Part shown: positions 47,601-56,110 of the stretch, in pieces
Layout: each line of letters begins with the position of its first letter
Numbering within the stretch: position 1 is the stretch's first letter
Assembly: GCA_013407085.1 (NCBI GenBank)
Contig: JACCGJ010000335.1
Coordinates: 1 to 64,000, forward strand
Source of the DNA: Atriophallophorus winterbourni
Taxonomy: Eukaryota > Platyhelminthes > Trematoda > Plagiorchiida > Microphallidae
Reading direction: 5' to 3'
DNA length: 64,000 nucleotides
Position numbers and translations under genes: made by a program
The notes under the pieces: model-generated
The model's input: only the letters and a program-made list of their open reading frames with translations
Told to the model about the DNA's origin: nothing
Database searches by the model: none

Positions 47601-50600
47601 ACAACTAAATTTTAGTTACCAGCGTCACCCTGGTTGAAGTTCCTCCGATCCGACTTCGCAAAGTGCACTTTCACTGAAGTGAACGGCTTGAATTCGCATT
47701 CAATAGGTGGATTATTATGCTCGGCGAGGAAAGCTTGTTATGAAAGCGGCAGTCGTGTTGATGTCATCCCGCTCGCTTACCAACATTGATTGAACACGTG
47801 TGGTAATCGAGGAATAGGCAACTCATGCCATCGCTTGGAACGACACCAACGAAGGCCGTTATCTAAGCGAATTGCACATTGCAAACAGGAATTCATGCTC
47901 AAAACTTCTGTTATCTCCGCTGAAGTAGCAGATCAAAAAGCGCAACTATTTTGCGTGTACTTTTTGCAGATTCTTAGTCACATTTAATCATTGTGAAAAT
48001 GCGAGAATCAAACGTTATTAACACTATCAATTAGCATGCTTAAAGCTAGTTGCATTAGTAAGTTAGGGAAGCGTTAGTATTATATGCACACGTTATTCAC
48101 AAGTATTTCATTAGTTGAAAATAAACTTACTTTGAAAAATGGATGCAGCAAATTTTGTTCCTCACCGTATGTTATTCCAGTGACCACGACGTACGTCAAT
48201 AACTTATATTTATCCTAAGGCTATTTTATACCGGGAATCGCAACAAGTCTTACTGTCCTGCCGTAGTAAATTGTGGTTTTCTCGGCTTCCAAATGGGCTT
48301 TGAAATTCGGATGTGCTTTGCGTCTGACATAGTCCTCGTCTGCGAACGGAAGTTCTGGATCATCCTTTTATCGTATTAATTAGGATTAAGGGGTGAAATT
48401 TACCTCATCTGGAAGCAATGACCTTGCCCATGTTAAAACACTTGATATTAGGATAAAGATTTTCTGTTTGGGAAGGTTTTCGATGTTGTCATGCAACCGC
48501 TCCAGCATCCACATGGCTTCCTCAATTTGAGATGCATCATCTTTTATATTGTAAATGATGTAATCACATGTGATCAATTGGTTATATAGATCTTTCCTCT
48601 TTTCACTCTGAATAGAAATGGAATATAATGAGTGGGGTTTCAAATGGAGTCATATAACCTGCATATATTATGAAATAAATTCTTTTATAAAAAACCGTTT
48701 TTGATACTTCATCTTCCAAGATGCGCGCGGAATTTAAATCCATTCACTATAAGACACAAATGATTAAAAAAAACATTTTTTTGTTGATGAGATTATATAG
48801 ATGATGAATAACTACGATTATGAAATTACTGTAAAATCAAATATGTTTACTTTTAAAAATAACGCAAGTCACAAATTGTCAACCAAAGTTCTGATCGCAT
48901 ATTCGATTATACAATACAAGTATATACAACACTGAGACCAGAGGATTTGGATTTTAGTCACTCTATTAAAAGGTTTTCGAACCTCAAACTGGGTAATCCA
49001 ACACCGTTTATTTCCGCATGGAAAACATCGTTTGTTTTGTGAACAAATACAATGCACAAAAAACCTAAGAGAAAACATCCTTGTTTGAAGCTTCGGAAGG
49101 TTTCAGAAGCTCCTAAGATGCAATGTTAGAGCGGATTGAATCTTCTGCACCAGAGTGGAAAGACCAAGGTTTTGAATATATTTGGAGAGCAGCATGAAAC
49201 TTAAGAAATTTGCTTAACACAGATCCACATCATAAGCAGGTGTAAAATGAATACCAGCATCATTTGGGAAAATAAATACAAAAGCCTTGCACCCTGTCAA
49301 ATTGGTGAAACCATAATGACTATACGCTTCGTGCTAAAAGAACCGAAGGCAAGATAATAAATAAAAAAATCCTTTTCGGAATGCCTAGAAGTCTGTTGCA
49401 TATCGTTAGTATGTATTTGAAACAATAATAGGCGCGGGATATTACCTTGCATGATGCCACTTGTAATGAAAACAGTCATTAACACGACATCAGTGTTAGC
49501 TTAAACTTTATCCGCTGGAAAATCTGATGTGGCATTCAGATCAATAGCTCACATATTTGGGCGGCTCCTTCACGACTGACCCAACACATAATGCAACGCA
49601 AAGGCCAGTTCAATCAGGAACACTAAATGCTTGATCACGATCAGGCAAAAGGTGAACGGTTATCCAAGCCGTAAGAAGTGGGACTACAATCGTGAAAATT
49701 GGGGTTTGAGTATCACCAAGGGCAGAGGATATGCACCGCTAATGAGCTTAAATAAGAGCGAAACTAGAGTACAGTTCTTTGTCGGGATCAAATTTGTGAA
49801 TATTCCGAGTAGTCACAAGCACCTAAAGCCGAACAGAGAGGAATGAAATCATGTATCTTCTCAGTTAAACGATATCGCGCACGCGTTCCAAGTAATACTC
49901 CGAGGTTCACTTTAGAGAAAGCTTCAAATAAATTTAACAATACTTCATCAGCCCTGCAGCAATCGTTTAGCGCATTCGGTCAGGTGTCAAGCGGTTGTTA
50001 TGTAACGCACGATATTTGCTTGCGAAAAATGCGACTTTGTGGCTAAAGGGCTAGTATGTAAAGCTTGAAACACAGTTTTTTTTATTAAAATTTTTTCACA
50101 GCATACAGAAGTGAGGCTTATATTCTTGTGATATTTTATCTTCACGGTTACCGGTTTCACAAAGTTGTTTCAAAACGTAGTCTCCTCATTCGAAAGAGAC
50201 TATTCAATCCAAACTGATTTAATAAATAAAATGTATGTAAAAATGTTCAGAAAAAACAAAAGCAGGTTAATAAGAAAGAAGTGATCCATGCCACTTGGAA
50301 ATACGGATTCCACACAGTTTAGGCTGGCGTAATTGTTCAGCTTTGAGTCTAATACTTAAAAGCCATGTGAGTTACATGATTTGAGATCTGTGCTGGCAAT
50401 GAGCAACTTAAAGTGAAGAAGTAGGGAAACAAACTAAGCAATTAGTAGCGTTGTATGTACTGATATAAAAGTAAAAATCTACCATTAGCATATTTTACTA
50501 TAGCTACGTTATAATCTGAACACTAACGTTGTTGTGTAAATAAGTTTATAAGTTTTGGAGCATTGTGGGCTACTTTAATCATATCATCCTTTGTAAGCAT

Positions 50601-53600
50601 TACGGTTTCCATTTACAAATTATTAAACACTATAACACAAATCGTATTAATAATGCTTGTATACAGTTTTGAATTGAAATTTCTTGGAATTATCCTTAAT
50701 CACAAACAGTTATCTATCTAACCATGATACAGGTACAATTGCTATCCACTATACCACGTGTACTTGCTGATCGTAAAAATATATGGTAAACTTTTCAAAG
50801 CAATAAATTTCAAATCTACTCACTGTTACTCAGATAGCAACAATTTCTTTGAAGATGCCTCAACCCTTAAGGTTTTAAAATCAGTTTTTTATATATAAAG
50901 TAACGGTTTCTTCGTGGAAAATTTACGCTCAGATATGCTGAAAAATAACCATTTCAATACAATGGCCAGTTTTACAAATTGTTACAGCGCTACCTAAGGT
51001 TTTGATTTGATTTTCGACTCAGATTATTATCATATCGTGAAAAAATCTAATCTGGTTAAAACCTTGTGGATTTCATTACATTTTGTGCAATTATAGATTC
51101 ATCAATGATATTGAAGTACAAGTTGCCAATGAGATGTTTTTTCGACAAACATGTTTTCATTACATCAGTTGACATGAGAGAATTTGAAATCACTCTTCCT
51201 AAAATATCTAAAATGACAGAAGTGGCATATTCAGGCTCCGCTAGAACTACATGATATTCACCGGATGGCAAGGATTAGCGACACCATACTTGCCACTTGC
51301 GAGTGCGTATACCGGTACATGTAAACAATTCTACTATTTTATTTATCATATATAGATAAGGTTCAATATGTGATATGCTTTTATTACAGCATGATACCAC
51401 AACTACAACAACAACAACAACATTGTGTAGCAACTCTATCTTCTCAGATGTCTTAAGTTAACTAAGTTTTTCGAATTCGAAAATACGCCCCGTTAAACAG
51501 TTGAGACACTTGTTTCATTGTTATTGTTGAGTAGTTGAGATTAATAAAAATACTATGCAACAGTAATTTTTGCGAAACTTCACTTTGTTATAGTTACATT
51601 GACTTGCCAATGAAATACGAAATTCATATTATGGGAAAATTTACAGTTCGTAAACCACTTTCACTAATTATGAAACATTACACCAGTTCACACGTGGCCC
51701 CTTCCAATAGTAAGTACATTTATGGATATGTAAACATTGGATTACTTTTGCAGGTGGTGTAAGTTTATCTGGATAAATTGACTTCTTTGGCGACCATGTT
51801 AAAAGCGCAAAAATAAACCGATAAATTTATCAAGCAATAATTCTGTTTGTTTGGGGTCAGACAATCGTTTTTCGAAGTTTTAGATCCTGATCTTTTCCAG
51901 TTATGGCATTTCCATCAGAGCATTTTATTCTACAGAAAACATTATATCAAGGTTTAAAAGAGACACTGTTTGACGCATAAGTTTATTCAATGAATAATAC
52001 GATCATTTAGGTTCAGGCTGGGAATTATTTTTCAGATTATTGAACATATTCTGACATTTCACTCAGCAAATTGTAAGTCTTTGCAAGATGATTGTCCACT
52101 ATCAATGCAACTTTTATAAACGTGAAGAATTTCAAATTTTTTATTTGTGGTATGCTTTTTTGAAGGTGATTTTGCTATGCGTGTTGTTCAAAACGATAAG
52201 GGTTATTGAATCTGCAATCAACTCACACACGAAATGCATTTACTCAGTTAAAATAATGAAAACCAACTACACATTTTATAAGTTACTTATCCGTATAAAT
52301 GTCGAGTGCTACACGTAATAGCCAAAAATGTAAAAGTTCAGAGAGTTCGTATGTATGGAATTGTACCCATTTCACATGTTTCCATTTAGCACTTTTCTTT
52401 ATCATCTCGTTGGAGCTTTATCACTAACTTCCCCGGGACGATGAATCCACCAAACCAGGGAATCTCCAAGGAGACAAACAGAGCGGCTAACCATTGTTTA
52501 CTAAATTGACAGAACTTCAATTCTTATTTCAACGACACATCATCTTGCGGCAATGCATATCATGAGTTGACCACTGTAGTGAACAACGTGAATGGCGCTG
52601 AAAGTCGCAACGTTCTTCGCTATTGCAAATTCAGGCTGTGACCACGAGTTCTTCCATCTTTTGTGACTGAGAAGAACTCTTTTAAGGTCAACCAGTAACA
52701 TCGCAGAATAATTTGGTGGGTAACGAGGAGATCAAAGCATCTACGTGTATGCTCCATTGGACACCGTTTCGAGAAGATCCTAATAATTGAGAAACTTTTA
52801 CTATTTTCGTTTATATCCGCTGAACTTGCTAGAAAATAGCTTTTTTTCTTTTGATAATGGGTAGCAGGCTTGCAGTCCATATCCAAAAAGAGGTTCGATA
52901 TGCGAGCCATAGATTATCTGGAACATATCCGGAGTAAGCACTGAATTAGATCGCCACACTGCTAATAAAATCCAATTAGCGGCATGTGCTTTACTAGGGG
53001 TTTCCGCGTTTGTCTTTAACGAGTTTGACACAAGTACTCTCAGATCTCTCTCACATTGCACAGACGTGATAGAAATACCGTCAGTTAAGTACGCACTCAT
53101 CATCTAACCAGATCATATGTGCACACTTTGTTGGATTTATTGAAAGTTGCCAGCGTTTGGACCAGTCTTGAAACTGATTTTATTTCCTCTGCAAGACTTC
53201 CCTGTCCTAACTCGAACCAGCCGAGCCCCACAACTTCAGGCCATAAGCAAAAAGCAAACAGTTTCCATCTAATACAGCGGGTATATCATTGTCAAACACA
53301 TTGATGAGGAATGGTCCGAAAACTGATGTGGCCAGGGTAGCTTTGGATCGAATTCTATTTTTCCTCCACATGGTTATTTTAACCGCTGACAAAATCTTTA
53401 ATCCACTTTTGTACATAACCAGTGACGCTGACCGCCTCAAGCTTGGATAGTAAACGGTTATGTGGAATGTGATCAAAATTCTTTGCTGAAACAAACGAAT
53501 ATAAAATCCATTGGAGTCGCAACATCCACCGCGGTGGCCGAAATTTCCCACGCCATAAAAAAGGTACGTATTACATAACAAACCATTGATAGATCGATGC

Positions 53601-54449
53601 TGCTCTTGTGCGAACTGGCCCGATGAATGAAGGAAGGCCTCAAATTGATTCTTAACCATTTTCTCTAGCACCTTTCCGATCACCGAAGTAATAGTGACAG
53701 ATCTATATTTAACGGCAGACTTGAGTCTCCACCTTTAAACATTGGATTGATGACACCACATTTCTAGTCCTACAGACAGCATTACATCGGTAGTATGCAC
53801 CGAATGCACAAAGGTAAAGTCAAAATAGCATTAATAATCTTCAGCATGGCAGGGTACCAAGCCAACGATAAATGACACATTATTTTTCAACAAATCAATG
53901 CGATCATAAATTTTTAAAAGCACTGAGCATAAATATCTGGGGAATTCACCGAATATATATGAATTATCTTACAAGCTGGAAATAAATCTCGATTTATCCA
54001 AAACATATTGGCGACTAACTCTTTCTAAGTTCAAAAAGAGTCACAACTGTGATTTAAAAACAGAAATAATTTCTATCTCGAATGAATTTCATTATGCATA
54101 TAAATGTTTCAGATAAAACGACATCAACAGATTTTAACGCGTTTAAATGTATTACCTTGAAGACATCTTCCAGAAATGCAGGTTTCATGGAAGAATCAGC
54201 ACTGAGTGACCCGAAAACCTTGTACCTCGTGCCAATTTTATTTTGAAGTAACTCATCTTCAGCTTCCTCCATTTGTTCACTATCATCTTTGGGAACTGCG
54301 CTTCCAATAAGTGTTTCAGAGAGTTTCTTATAAAACGTCAGCATTCAAATAACTTTACTAACCTTACTGATATGATAATTATCATATTGATCAACATTAG
54401 CAATGAAAATGCGATCTCTTATTGGATTATCTGCAGATAATGGATTCAT
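26601..54449 (-). CDS. AK7: Adenylate kinase 7 (AK7), 16 exons, complete
   Basis: AK7 interconverts ATP, ADP and AMP. It is an axonemal protein of motile cilia and flagella, needed in vertebrates for ciliary and sperm motility. Exons from 5' to 3' (minus strand): 54363-54449, 54156-54326, 48404-48607, 48254-48364, 48131-48202, 46698-46783, 44560-44650, 44407-44484, 41327-41473, 39550-39678, 37054-37235, 32398-32498, 31384-31931, 30389-30586, 28063-28221 and 26601-26639. They join in phase to about 800 aa (human 723). Residues 1-300 form the Rossmann/epimerase-like part. The kinase domain starts with Walker A GPPASGKT at about 357-364. An acidic linker and a charged helix follow, and a Dpy-30 motif closes the protein (746-797). 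The extra length lies mostly in the linker and the acidic insert of exon 13. Every segment of the human protein has a counterpart, so no exon seems missing. Exon 9's donor (GTCGTA) is the weakest join. Confidence 0.95.
26640..28062. other. AK7 intron 15, no feature recognised
   Basis: AT-rich sequence with only short chance frames. Confidence 0.4.
28063..28221 (-). CDS. AK7: AK7 exon 15, Dpy-30 motif
   Basis: Encodes PLRIYLKKHIMPVVAKGLTE then RLRPEDPIDFM. This is the first helix and turn of the Dpy-30 dimerisation motif, which docks proteins onto amphipathic helices of axonemal partners. Acceptor CCCAG, donor GTAAGG. Confidence 0.95.
28222..29440. other. AK7 intron 14, right part unassigned
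   Basis: Nothing recognised apart from a possible retroelement border near 29380. Confidence 0.35.
29440..29823 (+). pseudogene. Gypsy protease-RT spacer and RT start fragment
   Basis: The + strand shows decayed reading through the spacer and then [19 protein letters not shown] and SLRVCVDYSTSLNASL, the start of Gypsy RT. It is closely related to 56600-56760 of the complete + strand Gypsy element. It lies antisense to AK7 in intron 14. Confidence 0.8.
29824..29988 (-). pseudogene. Gypsy gag fragment fused in inverted orientation
   Basis: On the minus strand DFVKHSGKVSRACERFKFNN then MTEDQFRSLIFVCGL matches the gag peptide at 56390-56480 (DFVTHIGDVNRECERFKL, LTDDQFKFLIFISSL). It abuts the RT fragment of the same family head to head, so an inversion has occurred. 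Confidence 0.75.
29990..30388. other. AK7 intron 14, left part, unassigned
   Basis: AT-rich, with no recognisable feature. Confidence 0.35.
30389..30586 (-). CDS. AK7: AK7 exon 14, charged helix
   Basis: Starts FKKIVLFIGPPRNYGTTPEE and continues as a long Glu/Lys/Arg-rich single helix (EEELQRQLAEKERIERQLEE), as in other AK7 proteins between the kinase and Dpy-30 parts. Acceptor ATGCAG, donor GTAAGT. Confidence 0.93.
30587..31383. other. AK7 intron 13, no feature recognised
   Basis: AT-rich intron of 797 nt with good splice sites and nothing else identified. Confidence 0.45.
31384..31931 (-). CDS. AK7: AK7 exon 13, acidic insert and LID-side kinase core
   Basis: The longest exon (548 nt). 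It opens with a run of Glu/Asp (EEADEEAEEEKEEMDED), then ends the kinase core: PAYIFELEAPDEFLRERVIT, MPEHKVQGTHNTELGLLRRL, and IPIDVTKDHTE. An extra segment of roughly 40 residues (near NALSIGGSDQSNEELEQ) has no counterpart in the human protein. Donor is GTACGT. Confidence 0.94.
32398..32498 (-). CDS. AK7: AK7 exon 12, DGYPKT motif
   Basis: Encodes RDKLNSRPCQNQGFVIDGYP then KTRQQAVALFS. The D-G-Y-P-K-T motif corresponds to the DGFPR motif of short adenylate kinases; Lys in place of Arg is shared with human AK7. GCACAG acceptor, GTAAGT donor. Confidence 0.94.
32690..33230 (+). pseudogene. LINE RT C-terminal tail and 3' UTR
   Basis: The + strand encodes, with frameshifts, RTRKHSKVSRVPYSRLDIRL, FSVRICFSLNILPEEIIRSE and SVEVFASNSMSL, the end of a CR1-like RT. 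The 3' UTR (TGGTTATTGTTAAGCTTACT, TACCATAAAACTTTTTG) resembles that at 37815-37865. It lies in AK7 intron 11, antisense to the gene. Confidence 0.75.
33231..34740. other. AK7 intron 11, middle part
   Basis: Mostly unassigned. A CCATAAATCTTGAATCTTGG run at 34419-34438 resembles LINE 3' ends such as 37850-37870, suggesting another eroded LINE tail. Confidence 0.35.
34740..35100 (-). mobile_element. Penelope-like element terminal repeat (pLTR) fragment
   Basis: Minus-strand sequence with a hammerhead motif at 34841-34887. It is followed by CTGATTCATTTCAAGCTTTC and further bases similar to what follows the hammerhead remnant at 62351-62420. No RT or GIY-YIG coding is attached. It lies in AK7 intron 11 on the AK7-sense strand, so it would be transcribed with AK7 pre-mRNA. 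Outer limits are approximate. Confidence 0.6.
34841..34887 (-). ncRNA. Hammerhead ribozyme motif, well preserved
   Basis: On the minus strand the order is stem I CCTTGGT, box I CTGACGA, one extra A, stem II GCTTCTG/CAGAAGC (7 perfect pairs, loop TGTT), box II GAAA, a very short palindromic stem III (ACGT), then cleavage triplet GTT and stem I return ACCAA. All catalytic core positions are present. Stem III is too short to work alone well, and its palindrome suggests dimeric action, as known for hammerheads in Penelope-like elements. The extra A before stem II is shared by the other two copies here. Confidence 0.8.
35101..36055. other. AK7 intron 11, left-middle, unassigned
   Basis: A 95-codon + strand frame (35118-35405) has no recognisable domain and no support as a gene. 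Confidence 0.35.
36056..36546 (+). mobile_element. LINE 3' fragment with inverted 5' part and C2H2 finger
   Basis: 36280-36056 reads on the minus strand as the RT C-terminal segment (TKMMVYSVCVLNASLYGSET). 36393-36530 reads on the plus strand as the terminal finger (YRCECCGKDCHSQIGLFSLP) and ends GGAGGCCAACAACAAC at 36546. The 5' part is inverted relative to the 3' part, the arrangement left by twin priming in LINE insertion. Confidence 0.65.
37054..37235 (-). CDS. AK7: AK7 exon 11, variable linker
   Basis: Encodes a low-complexity, acidic and Ser/Pro-rich segment (LQPPSSPTSTNFNEDETELT) followed by a helix, LLEELKQNMKENNGRLD. In other AK7 proteins this position is an acidic insert ahead of the AMP-side helix. 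CTACAG acceptor, GTAAGT donor; ends in phase 2. Confidence 0.88.
37560..37875 (+). pseudogene. LINE RT C-terminus and 3' UTR
   Basis: The + strand encodes YFYSVRVCFTWNSLSSTVAH then DFKTKLNEFY and a stop near 37733. A 3' UTR with GTTGTTGTTAAGCTTGTTGC and ATTATAAATCTTGAATTACG follows. It lies in AK7 intron 10, antisense. Confidence 0.75.
37876..39549. other. AK7 intron 10, remainder
   Basis: No confident feature. A short VIETGATDSHTIS-like reading near 38150 resembles a retroelement protease but is isolated and has a Glu where the catalytic Asp should be. Confidence 0.35.
39550..39678 (-). CDS. AK7: AK7 exon 10, Walker A P-loop
   Basis: Encodes PIRLCILGPPASGKTTLAKR then YYKIQHIHIKGVLEE. The GPPASGKT loop binds nucleotide phosphates, and the following helix and HIHIK strand form the start of the NMP-binding region. 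Donor GTAAGT and acceptor TTACAG are both good. Confidence 0.95.
39679..40734. other. AK7 intron 9, right part, unassigned
   Basis: Overlapping frames at 39859-40293 have no recognisable motif. The higher G+C near 39900-40200 suggests an eroded element. Confidence 0.3.
40712..40935 (+). repeat. Repeat A stub plus family B copy 2
   Basis: 40712-40742 (CTAGGCCTGGGCAAGTTGAC) is the beginning of family A. 40745-40935 matches family B (CAGACAGCATAACACCGGTA, CGAGTGCTTAACTG, GAGGTGCCTACACC). The two families are directly joined here. Confidence 0.5.
41327..41473 (-). CDS. AK7: AK7 exon 9
   Basis: Encodes LDQLLVNLRMEASFLKEHG, RWHCENGMVEEMANI and KEYKLARRL, the helical bridge before the P-loop in AK7 proteins. 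The acceptor is CAG. The donor consistent with phase is TTG|GTCGTA, which is unusually weak; no better GT is nearby. Confidence 0.9.
41870..42020 (+). pseudogene. LINE RT C-terminal remnant
   Basis: The + strand reads LKQMKALTVKLASFWATRPP then GWGPRDG and WLLTFSDASKAC. It corresponds to RETLMRLTAPL..., PGWGPKER... and WLITLSVMAKE at 7705-7830. Confidence 0.6.
42110..42345 (-). repeat. Dispersed repeat family B, copy 3
   Basis: In reverse orientation it contains the GTTGTGAACGAGTAGAG end, GAGGTGCCTACA-like block and GTGAACAGCATTACTCC start of family B. It lies in AK7 intron 8. Confidence 0.45.
42367..42389 (+). repeat. (CA)n microsatellite
   Basis: About ten CA units (CACACACACACACACACACA...) in AK7 intron 8. 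Confidence 0.9.
42400..44406. other. AK7 intron 8, remainder
   Basis: No gene assigned. A minus-strand frame (42851-43159) has a Cys-rich motif (RCHVCSSNYDTRFKRSMC) that might be a retroelement finger, but it is isolated. Confidence 0.35.
44407..44650 (-). CDS. AK7: AK7 exons 7-8
   Basis: Exon 7 (44560-44650) encodes LHTIMEMRPLKHYIIAKDES then QNTLAELLK. A 75-nt intron precedes exon 8 (44407-44484), which encodes ISQSLSTGKLRSVDREEAFL and ends DPEFT. Together these finish the N-terminal Rossmann-like half. Confidence 0.92.
44905..45235 (+). repeat. Possible solo LTR
   Basis: A GC-richer block starts TGTGTTACGTTCCCTACCG and ends with TGCTCAATAAAGCATGCATT, giving an internal polyadenylation signal near its 3' end and sharp AT-rich flanks. 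No target duplication was confirmed. It lies in AK7 intron 6. Confidence 0.35.
45640..46060 (-). pseudogene. LINE RT thumb/C-terminal fragment
   Basis: The minus strand reads FSLVKLPRIMNIYLRPILKY then AVEVWAPWLRKDIALFKKN, like YIRPHLEYAVQAWQPWLSKD of LINE-B. Decayed SRID... and SIELCLQMD follow. AK7 intron 6. Confidence 0.65.
46698..46783 (-). CDS. AK7: AK7 exon 6
   Basis: Encodes KAWHNAPFIDVPGDGENVVP then TIHINDLA, matching the family's PVFGDG.N..PTIHV.DLA. It ends in phase 2 at a GTATGC donor, and the split codon is completed by exon 7. Confidence 0.92.
47160..47410 (+). repeat. SINE-like, tRNA-related head
   Basis: GGTTGCGGTAGTCCGATGGC (A-box-like) and GGAGGTTCGTGATGTG (B-box-like) are spaced as in a tRNA gene, and an unrelated body continues to about 47410. 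The cloverleaf is not intact. AK7 intron 5. Confidence 0.45.
48131..48607 (-). CDS. AK7: AK7 exons 3-5 (Rossmann/epimerase-like core)
   Basis: Exon 3 (48404-48607) encodes LITCDYIIYNI and KIFILISSVLTWARS. Exon 4 (48254-48364) encodes LPFADEDYVRRKAHPNFKAH, the segment that replaces the catalytic region of true epimerases. Exon 5 (48131-48202) encodes YVVVTGITYGEEQNLLHPFF. The introns between them are 39 and 51 nt. The family region binds no proven cofactor, so describing it as NAD-binding would be inference. Confidence 0.93.
48608..49734. other. AK7 intron 2, left part
   Basis: AT-rich, with no recognisable feature. Confidence 0.4.
49735..49835 (+). repeat. Copy of the block at 12776-12880
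   Basis: Shares AATAAGAGCGAAACT and GAGTAGTCACAA blocks in the same order with the region beside Gypsy B's gag. The surrounding 49560-50045 is also G+C richer than the intron and may be part of the same element. Confidence 0.4.
49836..52600. other. AK7 intron 2, middle part
   Basis: AT-rich, no gene. A CAA run at 51405-51422 (ACAACAACAACAACAAC) may be an eroded LINE tail. Confidence 0.4.
52610..53790 (-). pseudogene. LINE reverse-transcriptase remnant in AK7 intron 2
   Basis: Minus-strand pieces in order: 53683-53207 (MIGKVLEKMVKNQFEAFL, FAYGLKLWGS, from fingers to the mutated FADD region) and 53103-52801 (CERDLRVLVSNSLKTNAET, GSHIEPLFGYGLQACYP). 52910-52620 (RRCFDLLVTHQIILRCYWLT, KDGRTRGHSLNLQ) completes it. 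Stops and frameshifts separate them. The orientation is the same as AK7. Confidence 0.8.
54156..54449 (-). CDS. AK7: AK7 exons 1-2
   Basis: Exon 1 (54363-54449) starts at the ATG at 54449 and encodes RDRIFIANVDQYDNYHISK, matching the family's RVFI..VDSY...I.KFLS start. A 36-nt intron (54327-54362; GTTAGT donor, TATAAG acceptor) leads to exon 2 (54156-54326), which reads KLSETLIGSAV, an acidic stretch, then YKVFGSLS. Extending exon 2 upstream would give a false internal Met at 54344. The donor after LEDVFK is GTAATA. Confidence 0.9.
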
Positions 54450-54699
54450 TATAATTATAATTTTTCAAATGTGTACATGTGTTTTCATGACAACGACCTT
54501 CTTTTGGGTTAACTTCAAGTACAAGTTATCACAAGTTATTAGAAGTCAATTAATAACTGAAACGAGATTGATAAACTCATCCATATACTTTCATTCTTAT
54601 TTATGAAAGTTTAAATTATTTGGCGAATACATTTTTGTGATGAAAATTTGTAGTGGATACTGAGGCTGCGTGGGTTCCAGTTATATCCACATACAATTT

Positions 54700-54985
54700 C
54701 GACTCCGAAACAACCACTGAAGAAGGAAGCATGCAAGTGGACAAAAGTATATTGTTATTATTAAGTGAGTTGATTATGTACAACACGTATTCAACAGATG
54801 AACATCGTTCACTGAGTTAACTAGCAGAAAATCGGTGAAATGTGAGCGATAACGATAAAGGGAAATCGAGAAATCAATATGACGTAATCGGCAATCGAAA
54901 AGAAACGCTAATGTCTGAGTTAACAAATTAAGATGATACAAAATATAAGACTGTACAAATGACTATAGAATTCCCTTACGACTAA
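54700..54985 (-). repeat. 3' LTR-like region of the interrupted minus-strand Gypsy C
   Basis: AGTGAGTTGATTATGTACAA and following blocks match the LTR region of Gypsy A (2917-3150). It follows the integrase end at 54990-55705 on the same strand. Its edge is about 250 nt upstream of the AK7 start codon. Confidence 0.55.
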
Positions 54986-54989
54986 AACG

Positions 54990-55705
54990 TTTTTGTCCGT
55001 GGGGGTCGGGTATTTTGAGACACGAAGGTAATGGTGGTTTATCAGGGTAATCAGGGGTATGGTTGGTTTCTAGTGAAGCGCATGAAGAATCGCGTTTGTC
55101 TCGGTTTGACTTCTGTGGAGTAATTTTTCAGGTATTTGGTTTCGCTTCCGATGTTGGTTTTATGTTAGCGACTTTTAAACAAAAGTTAATGACGGTTTCT
55201 TTTGATCCATTCCGGTCTATAACGAAATGGGATGCTTGCTGAGCACTTGTACGGACCAGTGTATGGAAGTTGAAGTGATCCGCGTACATGATCAGCACGC
55301 ACAAACACAAGTCACAGGTAGAGATGTCGGCTGGGATGTAGAACGGTTGAGCGTGTTGGCGAGTTGGGATAGCTCGTAATGATTTCATAATGCTGTGAAG
55401 GCGAATGACATATTGTGGAGCTGGAAGATCTTATGATGAATGGGAAGATGTCAGGAATTCGTCAGGTTGGTTGAATGTACTCCCGTACACCATCTCAGTA
55501 GCTGAGCAACCCAGATCGTCTTTCACGGTGGTACTAATACCAAGAAGCACCAATGGCATTGACTCGGACCAACGTTTTGAATTCCCGTGACTCATGATCG
55601 CGGCTTTGATTTGCCGGTGAAATCTTTCAACTGATTTATTTGAAGAAGGATGGTAGGCTGTAGTCTGTATGTGCTTCGTACCGATTGTTCTATTGAATCC
55701 CCGAA
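54990..55705 (-). pseudogene. Gypsy C integrase C-terminal half
   Basis: The minus strand encodes TIGTKHIQTTAYHPSSN, VERFHRQIKAAIMSHG (the catalytic Glu), SMPLVLLGISTTVKDDLGCS and ATEMVYGS, then the C-terminal region with frameshifts. The N-terminal half lies at 59460-59575, beyond the inserted + strand Gypsy D. Confidence 0.85.
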
Positions 55706-55929
55706 TGTTAGGAGGGCACGCTCTGTTGTATAGACAATGAACGAACTATCGATTAATCGACCAATCAAGATCGATGGTGAGTTCCAATTGTGATTTTTGC
55801 TCACTGTGATATTCACACATGTGCTCACTTGTGATACTCTTTGCATTCGGTGAATAGACGTGTTGAGTGACGGTTGTGTTATCTCTGACCACACGGCAGG
55901 GCCAACAATAGTACAGCACAGACATAAAT
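55706..55929 (+). repeat. Gypsy D 5' LTR
   Basis: 224 bp; contains the palindrome-rich block ATCGATTAATCGACCAATCA also present in the 3' LTR at the same offset. It would carry the element promoter. Confidence 0.85.
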
Positions 55930-56110
55930 ACTTGGCGACGTGGTGTTTCCAATCATGTCCGCTGAATCCGAAGTGTTTGTTTTACAAAAGTTGCTCGAAC
56001 CACTACTCTAGATAAAAGAAGCAAATTCTTCTGCGAATGACCCCAAATCTCCATCTATCGAATCTCTCATGTCATCCATAATGGAATTTCACTTCGTCTA
56101 GGAAAATAAT

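Noticed and set aside
51400..51425. (CAA)n run as a CRISPR-like or regulatory repeat
   Set aside because: A simple repeat, probably a LINE tail; no spacers.
54054..54344. AK7 starting at the Met at 54344
   Set aside because: An upstream exon (54363-54449) joined by a 36-nt intron encodes the conserved family N-terminus; 54327-54344 is intron.
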